Source: Thermoanaerobaculia bacterium (GTDB lineage Bacteria; Acidobacteriota; Thermoanaerobaculia; Multivoradales; JAGPDF01). From it: a stretch of 38,837 nucleotides of DNA. Both the position numbers and the translations under genes were made by a program. The stretch covers positions 1-38,837 of the forward strand of contig JAIOJQ010000146.1 in NCBI GenBank assembly GCA_019911865.1, written 5' to 3'. Positions 16,576 through 24,048 of this stretch are shown here, in pieces. Under the pieces are notes generated by a model. The model searched no databases, was not told where the DNA came from, and saw only the letters and a program-made list of their open reading frames with translations. The stretch's first letter is position 1, and each line of letters opens with the position of its first letter.

Positions 16576-17447
16576 GTGTCCTGGCCGGAGACGGAACGCT
16601 GCGCGTGGCCGGCATCGACGTCGGTACGGCGGCAGTCAAGCTGGTCCTGCTCGACGACCGGCCGGGCGAGCGCCCACAGGTCGTGCTGACCCGCCTCGAG
16701 AGGATCCGCCGCCGCGATCCGCAGAAGGTGGTCGAGGAGATCTTCGCCGAAGCGCTCGTCGCCGCGGGCTCCGCAAGCGACGAGCTCGCGTACGTGGCGA
16801 CCACCGGCGAGGGGGAAATGGTGCGCTTCCGCACCGGTCACTTCTACGGCATGACCACGCACGCCCGGGGCGGCCTGTTTCTCGACCCGGAAGTCCGCGG
16901 CGTGCTCGACGTCGGCGCCTTGCACTGCCGCGGCGTGGCGATGGACGAGCGCTCGCGCGTTCTCGGCTATCGGATGACCAGCCAGTGCGCCTCGGGGTCC
17001 GGCCAGTTCCTCGAGAACATCAGCCGCTATCTCGGCGTTTCGCTCGACGACATCGGTCCGCTCTCCCTGCAGTCCGACCAGCCCGAGGCCTGCTCGTCGA
17101 TCTGCGCCGTGCTCGCCGAGACCGACGTCATCAACATGGTCTCGCGAGGCATCTCGGCGTCGAACATCATCCGGGGGATCCACCAATCCATGGCCGGTCG
17201 GTACCTGCGCCTGCTCTCCAACCTCGGAATCCGCGGCGCCGTGCTGGTCACTGGCGGCCTGGCGGCCGACGTCGGCCTGGTTGCGGCGCTGCAGGAGGCG
17301 GCGACCGGCGCGAAGGGCGGGCTCGAGCTGCGCACCCACCCGGAGTCGGTGCTCGCCGGCGCCTATGGCGCGGCTCTGTGGGGCGCATTCCGCGCTCGCA
17401 AGCTGGCGAACCTGGGGCTCGAGCTGGCGAGCGGCGAAGCGGCCTGA
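16572..17447 (+). CDS. bcrD: Benzoyl-CoA reductase ATPase subunit BcrD
   Basis: This 291-residue short activase has the phosphate-1 loop GIDVGTAAVK (14-23), a phosphate-2 loop VLDVGALHCRG, TSQCASGSGQFLE with Cys139, EACSSICAV with Cys174 and Cys178, and an adenosine-binding AVLVTGGLAADVG. The second phosphate loop has Ala where BcrA has Gly-Gln-Asp, so the two ATPase subunits are not equivalent; this asymmetry is usual between BcrA and BcrD. It starts with ATGA over the bcrA stop and ends 52 bases before the Rrf2 gene. BcrA and BcrD together bind two ATP and one bridging cluster. No ferredoxin gene is next to it, so the electron donor must be encoded elsewhere. Confidence 0.9.
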   Translation: MSVLAGDGTLRVAGIDVGTAAVKLVLLDDRPGERPQVVLTRLERIRRRDPQKVVEEIFAEALVAAGSASDELAYVATTGEGEMVRFRTGHFYGMTTHARGGLFLDPEVRGVLDVGALHCRGVAMDERSRVLGYRMTSQCASGSGQFLENISRYLGVSLDDIGPLSLQSDQPEACSSICAVLAETDVINMVSRGISASNIIRGIHQSMAGRYLRLLSNLGIRGAVLVTGGLAADVGLVAALQEAATGAKGGLELRTHPESVLAGAYGAALWGAFRARKLANLGLELASGEAA

Positions 17448-17499
17448 GAGCCCGACAGATGACTCTCCGGCCGGCGCCACGGGCAGAAATGCCCCGCCG

Positions 17500-17955
17500 A
17501 TGAACTTCCAGCTGTCGACTCGCTACGCCCTTTACGCGGCGCTCGAGATGGCCTCGACCGACGACGGGCGACCGGTCACCGCCGCGCAGGTCGCCGACCG
17601 ATATCGCATCCCGCCGTCGGTGGTCGCCAAGGTGATCCAGCGGCTGGTCAAGGCCGGCCTGGCGCACGGCACCCGCGGTACTACCGGGGGCTATCGGCTC
17701 GCCCGGCCGGCAGCCGAGGTGACGCTGATCGAGGTGGTCGAGATCTTCGAGGGGGGGAGGGAGGCAGCCGCCTGCTCACTCGCCGGATGCGGCGAGGCTC
17801 CCTGCCGGCAGATGGCCGAATGCCGGCTGCGGCGCCTCTTCGAGGAGATCGACGAGCAGGTGAGGGTCACGCTGGCTTCGGTAACCCTCGCCACCCTCGT
17901 GGCGCCGCGAACCCCGCTGGCACCGCTGGTGCAGCTGGCCGCGCGTCGCGCCTGA
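17500..17955 (+). CDS. Rrf2-family regulator, BadM-like candidate with a cysteine cluster motif
   Basis: This 151-residue winged-helix protein has the Rrf2 opening MNFQLSTRYALYAALEMA, the recognition-helix region IPPSVVAKVIQRLVKAGLAHGTRG, and the GGYRLARPAAEVTLIEVVEI wing. A cysteine motif follows: Cys92, Cys97, Cys102 and Cys108. IscR and NsrR bind an iron-sulfur cluster through three cysteines in nearly the same place, so redox or oxygen sensing is plausible. BadM, repressor of the benzoyl-CoA reductase operon in R. palustris, is also Rrf2-type. Encoded 52 bases after bcrD with no terminator between, it is probably co-transcribed and could feed back on the operon. ATG 17500 was chosen because it gives the canonical N-terminus. 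Confidence 0.85.
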   Translation: MNFQLSTRYALYAALEMASTDDGRPVTAAQVADRYRIPPSVVAKVIQRLVKAGLAHGTRGTTGGYRLARPAAEVTLIEVVEIFEGGREAAACSLAGCGEAPCRQMAECRLRRLFEEIDEQVRVTLASVTLATLVAPRTPLAPLVQLAARRA

Positions 17956-17967
17956 CGGCGTCCGGGT

Positions 17968-19485
17968 TCAGTTCGCCGGCGGCATGCCGGCGGTCTGTTC
18001 TCCCGCTTTCTTCCCCTCGATCCACTTGAGACGGGTGCCGGCCGGCAGCGGCGCTTCCGGGTCGCTGACGTGGTTCATCAACGCCAGCTGGCGCGGGTCG
18101 GCGTCCGACGGATGCCGGCGGGCGAATTCGTTCCAGCTCATCGGCGCGGCGAGCTCGACGACGCGGACCTTCTGCGGCGCGACCGCGAGCCGCTGGCGAT
18201 CCTTGAGCGTCCGGAAGCTGCCGAGGGTGCTCTCGAACGCCTGCGCGGCGACGACGGCGCGGTCGGAGTAGACCAGGCCGACGAGCTGGAAAACACGCTC
18301 GCCGAGCGCCACGAACGTGGCACGCCCGGAGATCGCGCGCTGACTGGCCAGCGAGAAGTCGGCGCGCACCGCGCTGAGACCGTGGATCCGCGCCTTGCGC
18401 GACGAGATCCGGGTGACTCCCTGCTGGGCGAGGAAGGCCTCGGCGGCCGCCTCCGGAGTCGCTGCCGCGGCATGCCGGAGCTCGATCTGCGCCACCTTGT
18501 CCGGGTGAACGGCGATCAGCCGCTGCTTCTCGTTGACCGCCCGCCAGCCGGCCGGCATCTCGAGCTGGAAGGCGAGACCCGGGTGGTAGAAGGTCGAGCC
18601 GACGAAGTAACCTTCGCGCGGGTCGTGGCCGAAGATCACCCCGTCCAGCCGGTCGAGCAGGCTGGCCGCGCCGACCTCGCCAGACGGATACTTGCGCTCG
18701 GCGATCAGCTGCTCGGCACGCACCCGCCGCGCCGCCGGGTCGGGGTGGGTCGCCAGCCAGTTGGGCAGCCGCCCGGCCCCGGCAAGCTGCGAGGTCCCTT
18801 CCAGAAGAGTGAACATCTTCGGCATCTCGCGCGCTTCCCACCCCCCTTTGGTCAGGTAGCGCAGGCCGAGGTCGTCGGCCTGCCGCTCGTCGTCGCGCCC
18901 GTACTTGAGGAAGAGCAGGCCTAGCCCGGCCTGCACGGCCTGCGCCCCCTGCGCCACTTCGGGAGAGAGGATCGCGCCGACCAGCAGCCCGCCCATCGCC
19001 ACCTGCTGCTTGGAGATCTGGTTGAGGCTGTGCTGCGCGGTGACATGCCCGATCTCGTGGCCGAGCACGGAAGCGAGCTCGGCCTCCGAGCCCATGTGGG
19101 CGAGGATGCCGCGGGTGACGTAGATGTAGCCTCCGGGAAGGGCGAAGGCGTTGACCACCGGGTCGTCGATCACCTTGAACGACCACGGCAGGCCCGGCCG
19201 CTCGGAGCGGGCGGCCAGCTCGCCGCCCAGCCGGCTGACGTACGCCTGCAGCTCGGGGTCGTCCACCAGGCCGAGCTGCTGCACGATCTCGGCGTCCGCC
19301 TGGCGGCCCATTTCGATCTCCTGGGCCTCGCTGTAGAAGTTGAGCTGCGACTTGCCCGTTGCCGGGTTCGAGGCGCAGCCGGCGAGCGCCACGGCGGCGC
19401 TGGCCGCCGCGACGCCGGCGAGAGTGCCGGCGCGGCGGCCGCGCCGGAGCTGCCCGTTCGGGGTGCGTCCTGGATCTCGCATCAT
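17968..19485 (-). CDS. M48-family zinc metalloprotease lipoprotein
   Basis: The protein has about 505 residues with a basic N-region, a hydrophobic segment and a lipobox ending LAGC (Cys37), indicating a lipoprotein. The M48 domain has the zinc-binding HEIGH (143-147) preceded by ASVLG, the downstream acidic ligand in DDERQADDLGLRYL, and the NAFALPGGYIYVTRGI block. A C-terminal region of about 250 residues follows, with YHPGLAFQLEMPAGW. This architecture resembles the BepA/YfgC-type periplasmic proteases that survey outer-membrane assembly, though without clear TPRs. The start shown is the ATG at 19485 (MMRDPG); one at 19521 is also in frame. It lies 12 bases from the convergent Rrf2 gene and 57 downstream of the ABC ATPase gene. 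Confidence 0.85.
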   Translation of the reverse strand: MMRDPGRTPNGQLRRGRRAGTLAGVAAASAAVALAGCASNPATGKSQLNFYSEAQEIEMGRQADAEIVQQLGLVDDPELQAYVSRLGGELAARSERPGLPWSFKVIDDPVVNAFALPGGYIYVTRGILAHMGSEAELASVLGHEIGHVTAQHSLNQISKQQVAMGGLLVGAILSPEVAQGAQAVQAGLGLLFLKYGRDDERQADDLGLRYLTKGGWEAREMPKMFTLLEGTSQLAGAGRLPNWLATHPDPAARRVRAEQLIAERKYPSGEVGAASLLDRLDGVIFGHDPREGYFVGSTFYHPGLAFQLEMPAGWRAVNEKQRLIAVHPDKVAQIELRHAAAATPEAAAEAFLAQQGVTRISSRKARIHGLSAVRADFSLASQRAISGRATFVALGERVFQLVGLVYSDRAVVAAQAFESTLGSFRTLKDRQRLAVAPQKVRVVELAAPMSWNEFARRHPSDADPRQLALMNHVSDPEAPLPAGTRLKWIEGKKAGEQTAGMPPAN

Positions 19486-19542
19486 GGGCCGAGAATAGCT
19501 TCCCCGGCCGTGGATGCTCAAATGCTCCGCGGCGGAGCCCCG

Positions 19543-20295
19543 TCAGGCGACCGCGGTGACCGGCTCGTCCTCGACGATCCGCCCGTCCTGCACCCGCACG
19601 ATGCGCCGCGTGCGCCGGGCGAGGGCGTTGTCGTGGGTGATCAGCACCAGCGTGCGCCCCTGTTCGGCGAGCTGCTCGAAAAGGCTCAGGATGTCCCGGC
19701 CGGCGCCGGTGTCGAGGTTGCCGGTCGGCTCGTCGGCGAGGATCAGCGCCGGATCGCAGGCCAGCGCCCGGGCGATGGCGACGCGCTGCATCTGGCCGCC
19801 CGACAGCTCGACCGGGCGGTGGTGCATCCGGTCGGCCAGGCCGACCTGTTCGAACAGCCACTCCACCCGCTCGCGCCGCTCGCGCGCCCCGGTGCCCTTG
19901 AACAGCAGGGGCATCTCGACGTTTTCGTACGCGGTGATCTGCGGCAGCAGGTTGAAGCTCTGGAAGACGAAGCCGATCTTGCGGTTGCGAATGTCGGCCA
20001 GCTCGTCGATGCCGAGCTCGGCCACTTCCTCGCCGTCGAGCAGGTACGACCCGCCGGAAGGCACGTCGAGGCAGCCGATGATGTTGAGCAGCGTCGACTT
20101 CCCCGAGCCCGACGGGCCGACGATGGAGACGAACTCGCTCGGCTGCACCGTCAGGTCGACGCCGCGCAGCGCTTCGACCTTCACCGCGCCGGTGTCGTAG
20201 ACCTTGCGGATCGCGTTCATCGAAAGGACCGCGGAAGCACCCGCCGCCCCCCGCCCGTCGCCCTTCCGGCCGTTCTTGCCGATGAAGAAGTTCAT
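19543..20295 (-). CDS. MacB/LolD-type ABC transporter ATPase
   Basis: This 250-residue ATPase has Walker A GPSGSGKS (60-67), the Q-loop FVFQSFNLLP, signature LSGGQMQRVAIARAL (164-178), Walker B LILADEPTGNLD (184-195) and the switch His in LVLITHDNA. The 'EPTGNLD' motif and the LNIIGCLDVP stretch place it in the MacB/LolD group, which works with FtsX-like permeases and a periplasmic adaptor. Those partners lie immediately upstream in the same operon. An N-terminal extension of about 25 residues (MNFFIGKNGRKGDGRG) precedes the usual start; an internal ATG at 20220 would remove it. It is the last gene of the four-gene export operon. Confidence 0.92.
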   Translation of the reverse strand: MNFFIGKNGRKGDGRGAAGASAVLSMNAIRKVYDTGAVKVEALRGVDLTVQPSEFVSIVGPSGSGKSTLLNIIGCLDVPSGGSYLLDGEEVAELGIDELADIRNRKIGFVFQSFNLLPQITAYENVEMPLLFKGTGARERRERVEWLFEQVGLADRMHHRPVELSGGQMQRVAIARALACDPALILADEPTGNLDTGAGRDILSLFEQLAEQGRTLVLITHDNALARRTRRIVRVQDGRIVEDEPVTAVA

Positions 20296-20308
20296 GGTCC
20301 GTCGCCTT

Positions 20309-21586
20309 TCATTCGTAACGCAGCGCGGCCGCGGGCTGGATGTGGACCGCCCGACGGGCCGGGAACCAGCCGGCCAGGAAGCCGATGCCGCCGAGCAGCA
20401 GGATGGTGGTGAGCGCGACCCCGGCCGAGAAGGTCGGGGCGCCGAGGAACTTCAGCGCGTCGCTGTCCGACTTCGACTGCAGGAACGCCAGGCCCTGGAC
20501 GATGGCGAGGCCGGCGGTGACACCGATCACGCCACCCAGCGCGGTGAGCGAAAGCGACTCGATCACCAGCGGACCGAGCACCCAGCTGCGCCGCGAGCCG
20601 AGCGCCATCTGGACGCCGATCTCGCGCGTCCGGTGCTTGACCACGGCGTACATGATGTTGGCGACTCCGACGCCGCCGATGATCAGGGTCAGGGCACCGA
20701 TGATGCCGAGGAAGATCTCGATGCCGAAGCCGATGTTGGTGGTGACCCTCTGCGAGCGCGCGGTGTCCCAGATTCCGAGGGCCCGCTCGTCAGCCGGGTC
20801 GAAGCGGTATTTGCCGCCGAGGACTTCGAAGATGCTCTGCTTGAGCGCTTCGTTGTCATCGACCCGCGGCGCCCGGACCACCAGATTCGACACGTACGTT
20901 CGGCCGCTGATCGCTTTGAAGGTCGACAGCGGGACGAGGACGTGGTCCTTGTCCATGCCGCTGTAAGCGCCCATCTGGATCTTCGGCGACATGACGCCGA
21001 TCACGGTGAAGGGAGCCTGGTTGATCAGGATGGTCTCCCCGACCGCCTCGGCATCGCCGAAGAGCTCCTGCTTGATGCCGTCTCCCAGGAAGGCGACGCG
21101 CCGCTTCTCGCGCTCGTCGCGTTCGTTGAGGAAGCGGCCGCCGGCCTGCGGCAGCTGGTTGCGCAACTCGCCGTAGTCGGGCTCGACGCCCTTGACCGGC
21201 TTCGAGAATGTCTTGCGTCCCCAGGCGACGTTGTTGCCCCAGCGGATCATCTCGGCCGACGCCAGGGTCACCTGGTCGGGCAGCGAGGCACGCAGCAGGC
21301 CGACGTCTTCGGGAGTGAAGCGGAGGGCGCGTCCGGGCGGGAATCCGGCGTGGGCGATCGAGGTCGATCCGGGCCAGATCACCATGATCCCCTCCCCCAG
21401 GCCGCGGCTGCCGCGTGCGAAGTTGCGCTTCAGCCCTTCGCCGAAGGAGAGCAGGAGGACGATCGACAGGGTGCCCCAGGCGATCGCCGCGACGGTCATC
21501 ACCATGCGCTTCTTCTGGATCTGCGCGGAGCGACGGAACAGCGTCCAGACGAGGCCGAACCGGGGCATGCGGAAGGAGTTCGCCAT
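20309..21586 (-). CDS. MacB-like FtsX-family permease (second of two)
   Basis: This 425-residue permease has one N-terminal transmembrane helix (VMTVAAIAWGTLSIVLLLSF), a large periplasmic MacB_PCD-type domain, and three C-terminal helices (FLGIIGALTLIIGGVGVANIM; SLTALGGVIGVTAGLAIV; ALTTILLLGGIGFLAGWF). The HRTREIGVQMALGSRR loop and the terminal PARRAVHIQPAAALRYE are hallmarks of FtsX permeases. Start ATG 21586 is 2 bases after the stop of the first permease. The two permeases share layout but differ in sequence, so they may form a heterodimer, unlike homodimeric MacB. The ATPase is a separate polypeptide. The transported substrate cannot be told from the sequence. Confidence 0.9.
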   Translation of the reverse strand: MANSFRMPRFGLVWTLFRRSAQIQKKRMVMTVAAIAWGTLSIVLLLSFGEGLKRNFARGSRGLGEGIMVIWPGSTSIAHAGFPPGRALRFTPEDVGLLRASLPDQVTLASAEMIRWGNNVAWGRKTFSKPVKGVEPDYGELRNQLPQAGGRFLNERDEREKRRVAFLGDGIKQELFGDAEAVGETILINQAPFTVIGVMSPKIQMGAYSGMDKDHVLVPLSTFKAISGRTYVSNLVVRAPRVDDNEALKQSIFEVLGGKYRFDPADERALGIWDTARSQRVTTNIGFGIEIFLGIIGALTLIIGGVGVANIMYAVVKHRTREIGVQMALGSRRSWVLGPLVIESLSLTALGGVIGVTAGLAIVQGLAFLQSKSDSDALKFLGAPTFSAGVALTTILLLGGIGFLAGWFPARRAVHIQPAAALRYE

Positions 21587-21588
21587 GG

Positions 21589-22824
21589 CTACATCCTCAG
21601 GGCTTCGACCGGGCGCAAGGCCGCGGCGGTGCGCGCCGGAAAGTAGCCCGCCAGCAGTCCGATGGCGCCCAGGATCAGCGTGGTGACGGTGGCCACCTGG
21701 CCGGAGATCGCCGGCGTGCCGACGTAGTCGTCGAGTCCCAGCCCGGGGAAGACGGCGCAGATTCCCCACGAGATGAGGAAGCCGAGCGCCCCGCCGACCA
21801 GCGTGATGGTCAGGGTCTCGAAGAGGAACTGGCCGATCACGTAGCGCCGCCGGGCGCCGAGCGCCATCTTGATGCCGATCTCGCGGGTGCGTTCCTCGAC
21901 CGCCACGTTCATGATGTTCGAAACGCCGATGCCGCCGACCACCAGGGTCAGGGCGCCCACGATGCCGAGGAAGGCGCGGAAGGCGACGAAGAAGGTGGTG
22001 AGGAACTTCAGCCCCTCGGTGGTGTCCCACATCTGCACCGCCTCCTCGTCCGTCGGGTCGAAGCGGTGCCGGCTCGCCGCCAGCTCGATCACCTTCTTCT
22101 TGGCCGCCGCGACCGCGAGCGGATTCTCGACCTGGAAGACGAAGAGATCGATCTCTTCGGGACCGTAGATCGCCTTGTAGGTCGTCGACGGAATGAAGAT
22201 CTTGTCCTTGTCGCGGCCGCTGTACGACGAATCCTGGTCCTTCTGCACCATGACGCCGACTACCAGGAACGGCGTGCCGTCGATGCGCACGCTCTGTCCG
22301 ATGGCGTCGGTGTCGGCGCCGAACAGATCGTTCTTGATCTGGTCGCCGAGGAAGGCCACCCGCCGCCGATTCTCGATGTCCTGCTGATTGAGGAACCGGC
22401 CCCCTTCGGCGGCGATCAGGTTGCGCATCTCGCCGAACTCGACGTTGGTCCCGCTGACGTCGCTCGCCAGCGTCTTGCGCCCGAGCACCACCCGCGCATC
22501 GGACCGCTGGTACTCCTCGCTGATCCGGTCGATCTCCTCGACCTCGCGGTCGATGATGGCGACGTCCTCGTCGGTCATCCGCACCGGGCGGCCACGCGGC
22601 AGTCCCTCCCAGGGCTTGGTGGTACGGATCGGCCAGGCGATGACGATCGCGTCCCCGAGTCCCTTCTGGCTCCGCACCACCCGCTTCTGGAGCCCCTCGC
22701 CGAAGGCCAGCAGGAGGGTCACCGCAGCGGTTCCCCAGACGATTCCGAACACCGTCAGGAAGAGCCGCAGCTTCTGCGCACGGACGTCGCGCAGGAACTG
22801 GCGGAGGTAGTTCTTCAGCGGCAT
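21589..22824 (-). CDS. MacB-like FtsX-family permease (first of two)
   Basis: This 411-residue permease has the same plan as the next gene: N-terminal helix LRLFLTVFGIVWGTAAVTLLLAF, a periplasmic domain of about 230 residues, the helix FLGIVGALTLVVGGIGVSNIM, the EERTREIGIKMALGARR loop, two further helices, and a C-terminal PARTAAALRPVEALRM. It begins with MPLKNYLRQFLRDVRAQK, where a basic amphipathic helix precedes the first membrane segment. It starts 7 bases after the adaptor stop and ends 2 bases before the second permease. The two permeases are probably an old duplication kept as a heteromeric pair. Confidence 0.9.
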   Translation of the reverse strand: MPLKNYLRQFLRDVRAQKLRLFLTVFGIVWGTAAVTLLLAFGEGLQKRVVRSQKGLGDAIVIAWPIRTTKPWEGLPRGRPVRMTDEDVAIIDREVEEIDRISEEYQRSDARVVLGRKTLASDVSGTNVEFGEMRNLIAAEGGRFLNQQDIENRRRVAFLGDQIKNDLFGADTDAIGQSVRIDGTPFLVVGVMVQKDQDSSYSGRDKDKIFIPSTTYKAIYGPEEIDLFVFQVENPLAVAAAKKKVIELAASRHRFDPTDEEAVQMWDTTEGLKFLTTFFVAFRAFLGIVGALTLVVGGIGVSNIMNVAVEERTREIGIKMALGARRRYVIGQFLFETLTITLVGGALGFLISWGICAVFPGLGLDDYVGTPAISGQVATVTTLILGAIGLLAGYFPARTAAALRPVEALRM

Positions 22825-22831
22825 GGCGCTC

Positions 22832-23941
22832 TCACTCGATCTTCTTCGGCGGACGCTGCACCAGCTGCTCGCCCTCGTCGAGACCGGCGACGACCTCCAT
22901 GTTCAGTCCGTCCGAGAGCCCGACTTCGATCTCGCGCACCACCGGGTCGGCCTCCGGAGTCGGCCCGGGCAGCTCGACCGTCGCCTTGCCGTCCTCGAGC
23001 TTCACCACCCGTTCGGGGATCAGCAGAACGTCGGTCTTCTCCTGCACGATCACGTCGGCATTGGCCGAGTACCCGGCGCGCAGGGTGACTTCCGAGGCGC
23101 TGGCGTCGATCGCGACCTCGACGTCGAACACCGTCGCCCCCTCCTTCTCGCGCGCCTTCGGGGCGATGCGGATCAGGTTGCCGGGCACGGTGCTGCCCGG
23201 CAGGGCGCCGATCTGGATGCGCGCCAGCATCCCTTCGCGCAGCTTGCCGACGTCGATCTCGTCGACCGTGCCGCGGAACTCGAGGGTCGACATGTCGGCC
23301 AGCGTCATCATGACGGTGCCCTCCTGGAAGGTGGTCAGTGGCACCACCGGATCGCCCGGATTCACCCGCCGTTCGAGCACCGTGCCGGCGGTCGAGGCGC
23401 GGATCACCGAATCGACTGTGGTCGCGCCCTGCCGCTCGATCCGACCCTCCTTGAGCAGCGCCAGCCGGTCGCGTGCCTGTTCGAGTCCGATGCGCGCCTG
23501 TTCGAACTCCTTCTGTCGCGAGTCGAACTGGTCGCGCGCCACGATGCCGCCGGTCCACAGGCTGTGCGAGCGCTCGAGATCCTGCTGTGCCTTGTCGTAG
23601 GCGACCTGGGCCATCTCGACATCGCGCTCGGACTCGGCCAGCTCGAGCGGCGTCGGGTCGGGCGTGATGGCGAACAGCGGCTGTCCCGCCTCCACCCGCT
23701 CGCCCACCTCGACGTAACACTTCGAGACGATGCCGGAGATCTGCGACTTGACCTGGATCTCCTGGTCGGGCACCACCTGTCCGGTGGCCAGCGCCTTGTC
23801 GATGATCGTGCCGCGCGTCACTTCGACGGTCTTGAAGTCCGGCTGCTTGGCCCCCGCGTTGCGGGTCCAGAGAAAGAAACCGACGGCGGCCACGCCGACC
23901 ACCATCGAACCAACGACGACTTTCTTCATGGGCTTGCTCAT
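22832..23941 (-). CDS. Periplasmic adaptor (HlyD/MacA-like membrane fusion protein)
   Basis: This 369-residue protein starts MSKPMKKVVVGSMVVGVAAVGFF, an inner-membrane anchor. It has the split lipoyl/barrel-sandwich half-motifs (ALATGQVVPDQEIQVKSQISGIV and VIRASTAGTVLERRVNPGDPV), a coiled-coil hairpin between them (VEMAQVAYDKAQQDLERSH to ARIGLEQARDRLALL), and beta-barrel and membrane-proximal domains at the C-terminus (VGLSDGLNMEVVAGLDEGEQLV). GGAGG lies 7 bases before the ATG. It is the first gene of the operon adaptor, permease, permease, ATPase. It would link the inner-membrane pump to an outer-membrane channel; no TolC-like gene is present. A TACTAG element about 30 bases upstream (near 23972) may be part of the promoter. 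Confidence 0.92.
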   Translation of the reverse strand: MSKPMKKVVVGSMVVGVAAVGFFLWTRNAGAKQPDFKTVEVTRGTIIDKALATGQVVPDQEIQVKSQISGIVSKCYVEVGERVEAGQPLFAITPDPTPLELAESERDVEMAQVAYDKAQQDLERSHSLWTGGIVARDQFDSRQKEFEQARIGLEQARDRLALLKEGRIERQGATTVDSVIRASTAGTVLERRVNPGDPVVPLTTFQEGTVMMTLADMSTLEFRGTVDEIDVGKLREGMLARIQIGALPGSTVPGNLIRIAPKAREKEGATVFDVEVAIDASASEVTLRAGYSANADVIVQEKTDVLLIPERVVKLEDGKATVELPGPTPEADPVVREIEVGLSDGLNMEVVAGLDEGEQLVQRPPKKIE

Positions 23942-24048
23942 TCGTGTCCTCCCCGACGGACCTTCCGTTGCCCCTAGTACGCCGGTCGCGGCGCGGAGTT
24001 TCGCGGTGAAAGGGATCCGGCGGAGGGTGCCGCGGCGCGGCGGCGAGG

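Noticed and set aside
12810-17447. 2-hydroxyglutaryl-CoA (or related) dehydratase with activator
   Set aside because: The family is shared, but two ATPase subunits (a long BcrA and a short BcrD) plus had and oah fit benzoyl-CoA reductase; dehydratases use a single short activator.
10140-17955. Class II (tungsten, ATP-independent) benzoyl-CoA reductase cluster
   Set aside because: No BamB-like tungsten enzyme is present here; the ASKHA ATPases define class I. The molybdopterin enzyme at 36371 is far away and not BamB-like.
17976-18000. GCCGGCGG-type inverted repeat just after the Rrf2 gene as a terminator
   Set aside because: It lies within the C-terminal codons of the M48 gene, is simple GC repeat sequence, and has no T-tract.
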